Source: a virus. Taken from it: a stretch of DNA of 21,573 nt. Of the stretch, positions 19,491-21,573 are shown one piece after another. Where the stretch lies: the IMG/VR virus record IMGVR_UViG_3300024341_000114, positions 1-21,573 of that record; one strand, written 5' to 3'. Position numbers and translations under genes: made by a program. The notes beneath the pieces are model-generated. The model saw nothing but the letters and a program-made list of their open reading frames with translations. It searched no databases and was not told the DNA's origin. The number at the start of each line of letters is the position of its first letter. Within the stretch, counting starts at the first letter, position 1.

Positions 19491-20545
19491 GCTTAGTAAA
19501 AAGGAACAAAGAAACCCAAAGCATAATAGATAATGCACAACAATCCGAAATAGAGGCTGATCTTTCTATCATAAACAGAAAGATCAGCACCGAAAGGGTT
19601 GTTTCAACCGGCTCCACCTTACTTGATTTAGCAATATCAGGTAAGGTGAGGGTCGGTGGGGGAGTTCCTGGGGGAATTATCGTAGAAATTTATGGTCCTT
19701 CAGGGTCAGGAAAAACAGCTATCTTAGCAGAATTATGTGCCTCTGCTCAAAACCTAGGGGGAGAGGCTTTATTTGTAGACCCTGAAGCTAGATTAAATCA
19801 AGAGTATGCTAAGATTTATGGTATAAGTCTAGAGGAATCACAATTTGATTATAAACAACCTGACACTGTAACAGAACTGTTCAATGAAATCATCTTCACC
19901 TGGAAACCTAAAAATGATAAGGTTATCAATATAATAGCTTCGGATTCTCTAGCCGCTCTGTCTACCAAACTAGAAATGGAAGATGAAGATAAGATGGGCA
20001 TGAGGAGAGCTAAAGAATTCTCTCAAGGACTTAGAAAAACTTGTAGGATCATAATGAATAATCATTGGTTAGTAGCTTGTACCAATCAAATAAGACAGGG
20101 AGATGGGGGAGAGACTACACCTGGAGGGGAGGCTGTTAAGTTTTATTCCTCTCTAAGAATAAGAATAGGACCTTCTTTTAAAGGTTCTAAAATTATAAAG
20201 AAAACTAAGGTAGATGGGTATGCTAAAGAGGTTGAAAAGGTTGTAGGAATTGTAAGTAATTGCAAAATAACTAAAAGTTCTGTAGATGATCCCTTCAGAG
20301 AAGTATCTATTTACATCCTTTTTGGGTACGGAATTGATGATATTAGAGGTAATTTACAATATGTAAAAGATATGACAGGTGCATCTATGTATGATTGCTT
20401 TACCAAAGAATGGAAATCTATGGACAATGCTATCAAATACATAGAAGAAGGAGGATTAGAACAAAAATTGAAAGAAAGAGTTTATGAGATATGGGACAAA
20501 GTTGAATCTTCTTTTGTTATACAAAGAAAGAGAAAGGAAAGATAA
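19487..20545 (+). CDS. RecA/UvsX-type recombinase
   Basis: The GTG start overlaps the SSB stop (GTGA), with AGGAAGG as ribosome-binding site. The 352-residue protein has the Walker A motif GPSGSGKTA (70-78). FVDPEARLNQEYAKIYGI matches the catalytic-Glu region, and INIIASDSLAAL is the Walker B strand. ACTNQIRQGDGGETTPGGEA is the L2 loop with the usual Asn-Gln-x-Arg. It forms filaments on DNA for strand exchange and recombination-dependent replication with the UvsY-like and SSB proteins. The N-terminus MSLVKRNKE resembles other starts in the window. Confidence 0.9.
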   Translation: MSLVKRNKETQSIIDNAQQSEIEADLSIINRKISTERVVSTGSTLLDLAISGKVRVGGGVPGGIIVEIYGPSGSGKTAILAELCASAQNLGGEALFVDPEARLNQEYAKIYGISLEESQFDYKQPDTVTELFNEIIFTWKPKNDKVINIIASDSLAALSTKLEMEDEDKMGMRRAKEFSQGLRKTCRIIMNNHWLVACTNQIRQGDGGETTPGGEAVKFYSSLRIRIGPSFKGSKIIKKTKVDGYAKEVEKVVGIVSNCKITKSSVDDPFREVSIYILFGYGIDDIRGNLQYVKDMTGASMYDCFTKEWKSMDNAIKYIEEGGLEQKLKERVYEIWDKVESSFVIQRKRKER

Positions 20546-20820
20546 TGACAACTTTGGTAAAAAAAAATGATGATGAAAGCGTAGAAACTTTAATAGAAAG
20601 AGCTAGGAAATTTGAAGTTAAAAGAAAGTCAAAGAAAGACATAAATGAAGAAGATATAGAAGTAGCAAAAGAATGGATAAAGGATAAAATTTCCTTCAAT
20701 CAAATAGTTGGAGCCTACAATTCCACTAACGCCTTAAACAGAGTAGCCAGGTCATTAAAAGTATTATACCAAAAAGGTGAACTAATAATAATTGAAGTAG
20801 GGGAGAGTGATGGAAGATAA
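20545..20820 (+). CDS. hypothetical protein, 91 aa
   Basis: TAATG overlap with the recombinase stop and AAAGGAAAG support the start. The N-terminus MTTLVKKNDDE echoes the LVKR-type starts of the recombinase and the 1136 protein. The middle is very charged (ARKFEVKRKSKKDINEED). The C-terminal half (FNQIVGAYNSTNALNRVARS) looks like a helix-turn-helix or small winged-helix fold ending in strands. DNA binding is a guess from this shape. No family is recognised. Confidence 0.6.
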   Translation: MTTLVKKNDDESVETLIERARKFEVKRKSKKDINEEDIEVAKEWIKDKISFNQIVGAYNSTNALNRVARSLKVLYQKGELIIIEVGESDGR

Positions 20821-20983
20821 AACGGCTCTTATGATACTAAAAAATGAAGGTTGGTTAGAAAAAGATAAGTTACGAAATCTTACACCCTATATTTATGTAC
20901 GTAGTAAAAACAAAGTACAATTAGATGGAGACTTTACCCCAAATGAACTCAGAGCTATAGCTTGGTGGGTAGAAAACAAATGA
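20810..20983 (+). CDS. small protein, 57 aa
   Basis: ATG 20810 follows AGGGGAG and overlaps the upstream gene by 11 bases. The product is MEDKTALMILKNEGWLEKDK, then a strand-rich middle (LTPYIYVRSKNKVQLDG) and FTPNELRAIAWWVENK. The end reads like a helix with paired Trp residues. Function is unknown. Confidence 0.55.
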   Translation: MEDKTALMILKNEGWLEKDKLRNLTPYIYVRSKNKVQLDGDFTPNELRAIAWWVENK

Positions 20984-21013
20984 GACCCTTAATCCTAGAG
21001 AAAGGAAAGATAA

Positions 21014-21361
21014 ATGAAAATAAAACATTATGCAGTGGGTGTATCACTTTTATTTTTAGTAGGATGTGCTGGATTTAGTAGGTCGTGTTCATCTTTTAGT
21101 GCGGGAACCTTCGGATCAAATTGGATAATAGTTCAATATGATTATAAAGGGAACCCGATTAATTGTTGGAAGCTACAAAACGTTAGTGTGAGCAACGAAA
21201 GAAATAGTGATGGAATATATTGGAAAGATTCCTCAGGACATTTAGTTCATATTTCAGGTTGGTACAATAGAATCCAGGTAGAAGGAGACAGGTATGAAGA
21301 GGCTGCAAAATTAGTAGGGGTAGAACTTTCAAAAATAACAAACGGCAAATACGGGAAATAA
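21014..21361 (+). CDS. phage lipoprotein, 115 aa
   Basis: A signal peptide MKIKHYAVGVSLLFLVGC ends in the lipobox LVGC with Cys18 as the lipidated residue. The mature part is conserved-looking: SCSSFSAGTFGSNWIIVQYD, INCWKLQNVSVSNERNSDG and HLVHISGWYNRIQVEG. I recall close relatives in other tailed phages without a firm function. Superinfection exclusion or envelope action late in infection is a possibility. The strong site AAAGGAAAG precedes the ATG. It is the only exported protein recognised in the window. Confidence 0.78.
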   Translation: MKIKHYAVGVSLLFLVGCAGFSRSCSSFSAGTFGSNWIIVQYDYKGNPINCWKLQNVSVSNERNSDGIYWKDSSGHLVHISGWYNRIQVEGDRYEEAAKLVGVELSKITNGKYGK

Positions 21362-21364
21362 AAG

Positions 21365-21538
21365 ATGAAACATTTAAAAAAATTAATGGAAGAAATCGTT
21401 GAACAAAGAGAAGAAATATTAAAAGCTTTTATATCCAAATATGATTGCCAACCTAATGAATGTGAACAAATAGTAGAATATAATGGTAATACAATGATAT
21501 TTTATGTTAGAAAAAGGAAAGATAATGAAATGTCCTGA
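21365..21538 (+). CDS. small protein, 57 aa
   Basis: ATG 21365 follows the lipoprotein stop by three bases. The product has an amphipathic helix (MKHLKKLMEEIVEQREEILK), then YDCQPNECEQIVEYNGNTMI and a basic tail. Two cysteines are not enough for a clear metal site. Its end overlaps the next gene by 14 bases. No family is recognised. Confidence 0.5.
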   Translation: MKHLKKLMEEIVEQREEILKAFISKYDCQPNECEQIVEYNGNTMIFYVRKRKDNEMS

Positions 21539-21573
21539 ATGTGGTTATGATGGGATATATTATGATCAAAAGT
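21525..21573 (+). CDS. zinc-ribbon protein, N-terminus only
   Basis: ATG 21525 follows AAAAAGGAAAG. Only 16 codons are in the window, starting MKCPECGYDGIYYDQK. The Cys-x2-Cys at the very start is typical of short zinc-ribbon proteins. The gene runs past the window end. Confidence 0.45.
   Translation, partial: MKCPECGYDGIYYDQK

Noticed and set aside
1-21573. CRISPR array, integrase, attachment site or insertion sequence with transposase
   Set aside because: No regularly spaced repeat array longer than the four tail repeats, no recombinase and no transposase were seen on either strand.

Overview
The window looks like a stretch of a tailed double-stranded DNA phage genome. All convincing genes lie on the + strand and are packed with ATGA, TAATG or TTGA stop/start overlaps. 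The DNA is AT-rich by eye, Shine-Dalgarno sites are strong (AAAGGAGG type), and the gene content is a phage replication, recombination and DNA-modification block. The host cannot be told from the sequence. Heavy use of Shine-Dalgarno sites and a sigma70-like promoter argue against a Bacteroidota-type host. The single lipoprotein says only that the host has a lipoprotein pathway.

Layout. 1-595: C-terminal end of a TOPRIM primase. 596-1135: a gene-poor regulatory stretch with a promoter, a probable small RNA ending in a strong hairpin terminator, and two perfect hairpins. 1136-2638: an unknown protein and three small Cys-rich proteins. 2635-5005: a truncated copy of the helicase N-terminus, an HNH-AP2 homing endonuclease and the intact DnaB-like helicase. 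5005-5581: three small genes. 5578-11073: a near-complete 7-deazaguanine DNA-modification pathway (QueD, QueE, FolE, GAT-QueC, DpdA), with one unknown Pro/Lys/Glu-rich protein inside it and an endonuclease-bearing intein inside DpdA. 11051-11603: two small genes separated by a palindromic 129-bp insert between 32-bp direct repeats. 11600-15787: sliding clamp, a second HNH-AP2 endonuclease, and a uracil-DNA-glycosylase/family A DNA polymerase fusion. 15784-17716: small genes, the clamp-loader ATPase and two related structured RNA-like elements with tail repeats. 17727-20545: UvsY-like mediator, a small membrane protein, gp32-like SSB and a RecA/UvsX recombinase. 20545-21573: small genes and a lipoprotein.

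How it fits together. Primase, helicase, polymerase, clamp, clamp loader, SSB, recombinase and mediator form an almost self-sufficient replisome and recombination-dependent replication set. FolE, QueD, QueE and the QueC half of GAT-QueC would make preQ0 from GTP. DpdA would exchange it for guanine in phage DNA, and the amidotransferase half suggests the final base is archaeosine-like (dG+), which would shield the DNA from host nucleases.

The most unusual layer is mobile or mobile-looking DNA: two paralogous HNH-AP2 genes, an intein at the DpdA active site, and at least two non-coding insertions placed exactly at gene junctions, each with the stop/start junction duplicated so that both neighbours stay intact. 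The twin structured elements around the clamp-loader gene share ends, differ in their middles, and are each followed by a small ORF and an orphan copy of the tail repeat at almost equal spacing. They match no family I recognise.
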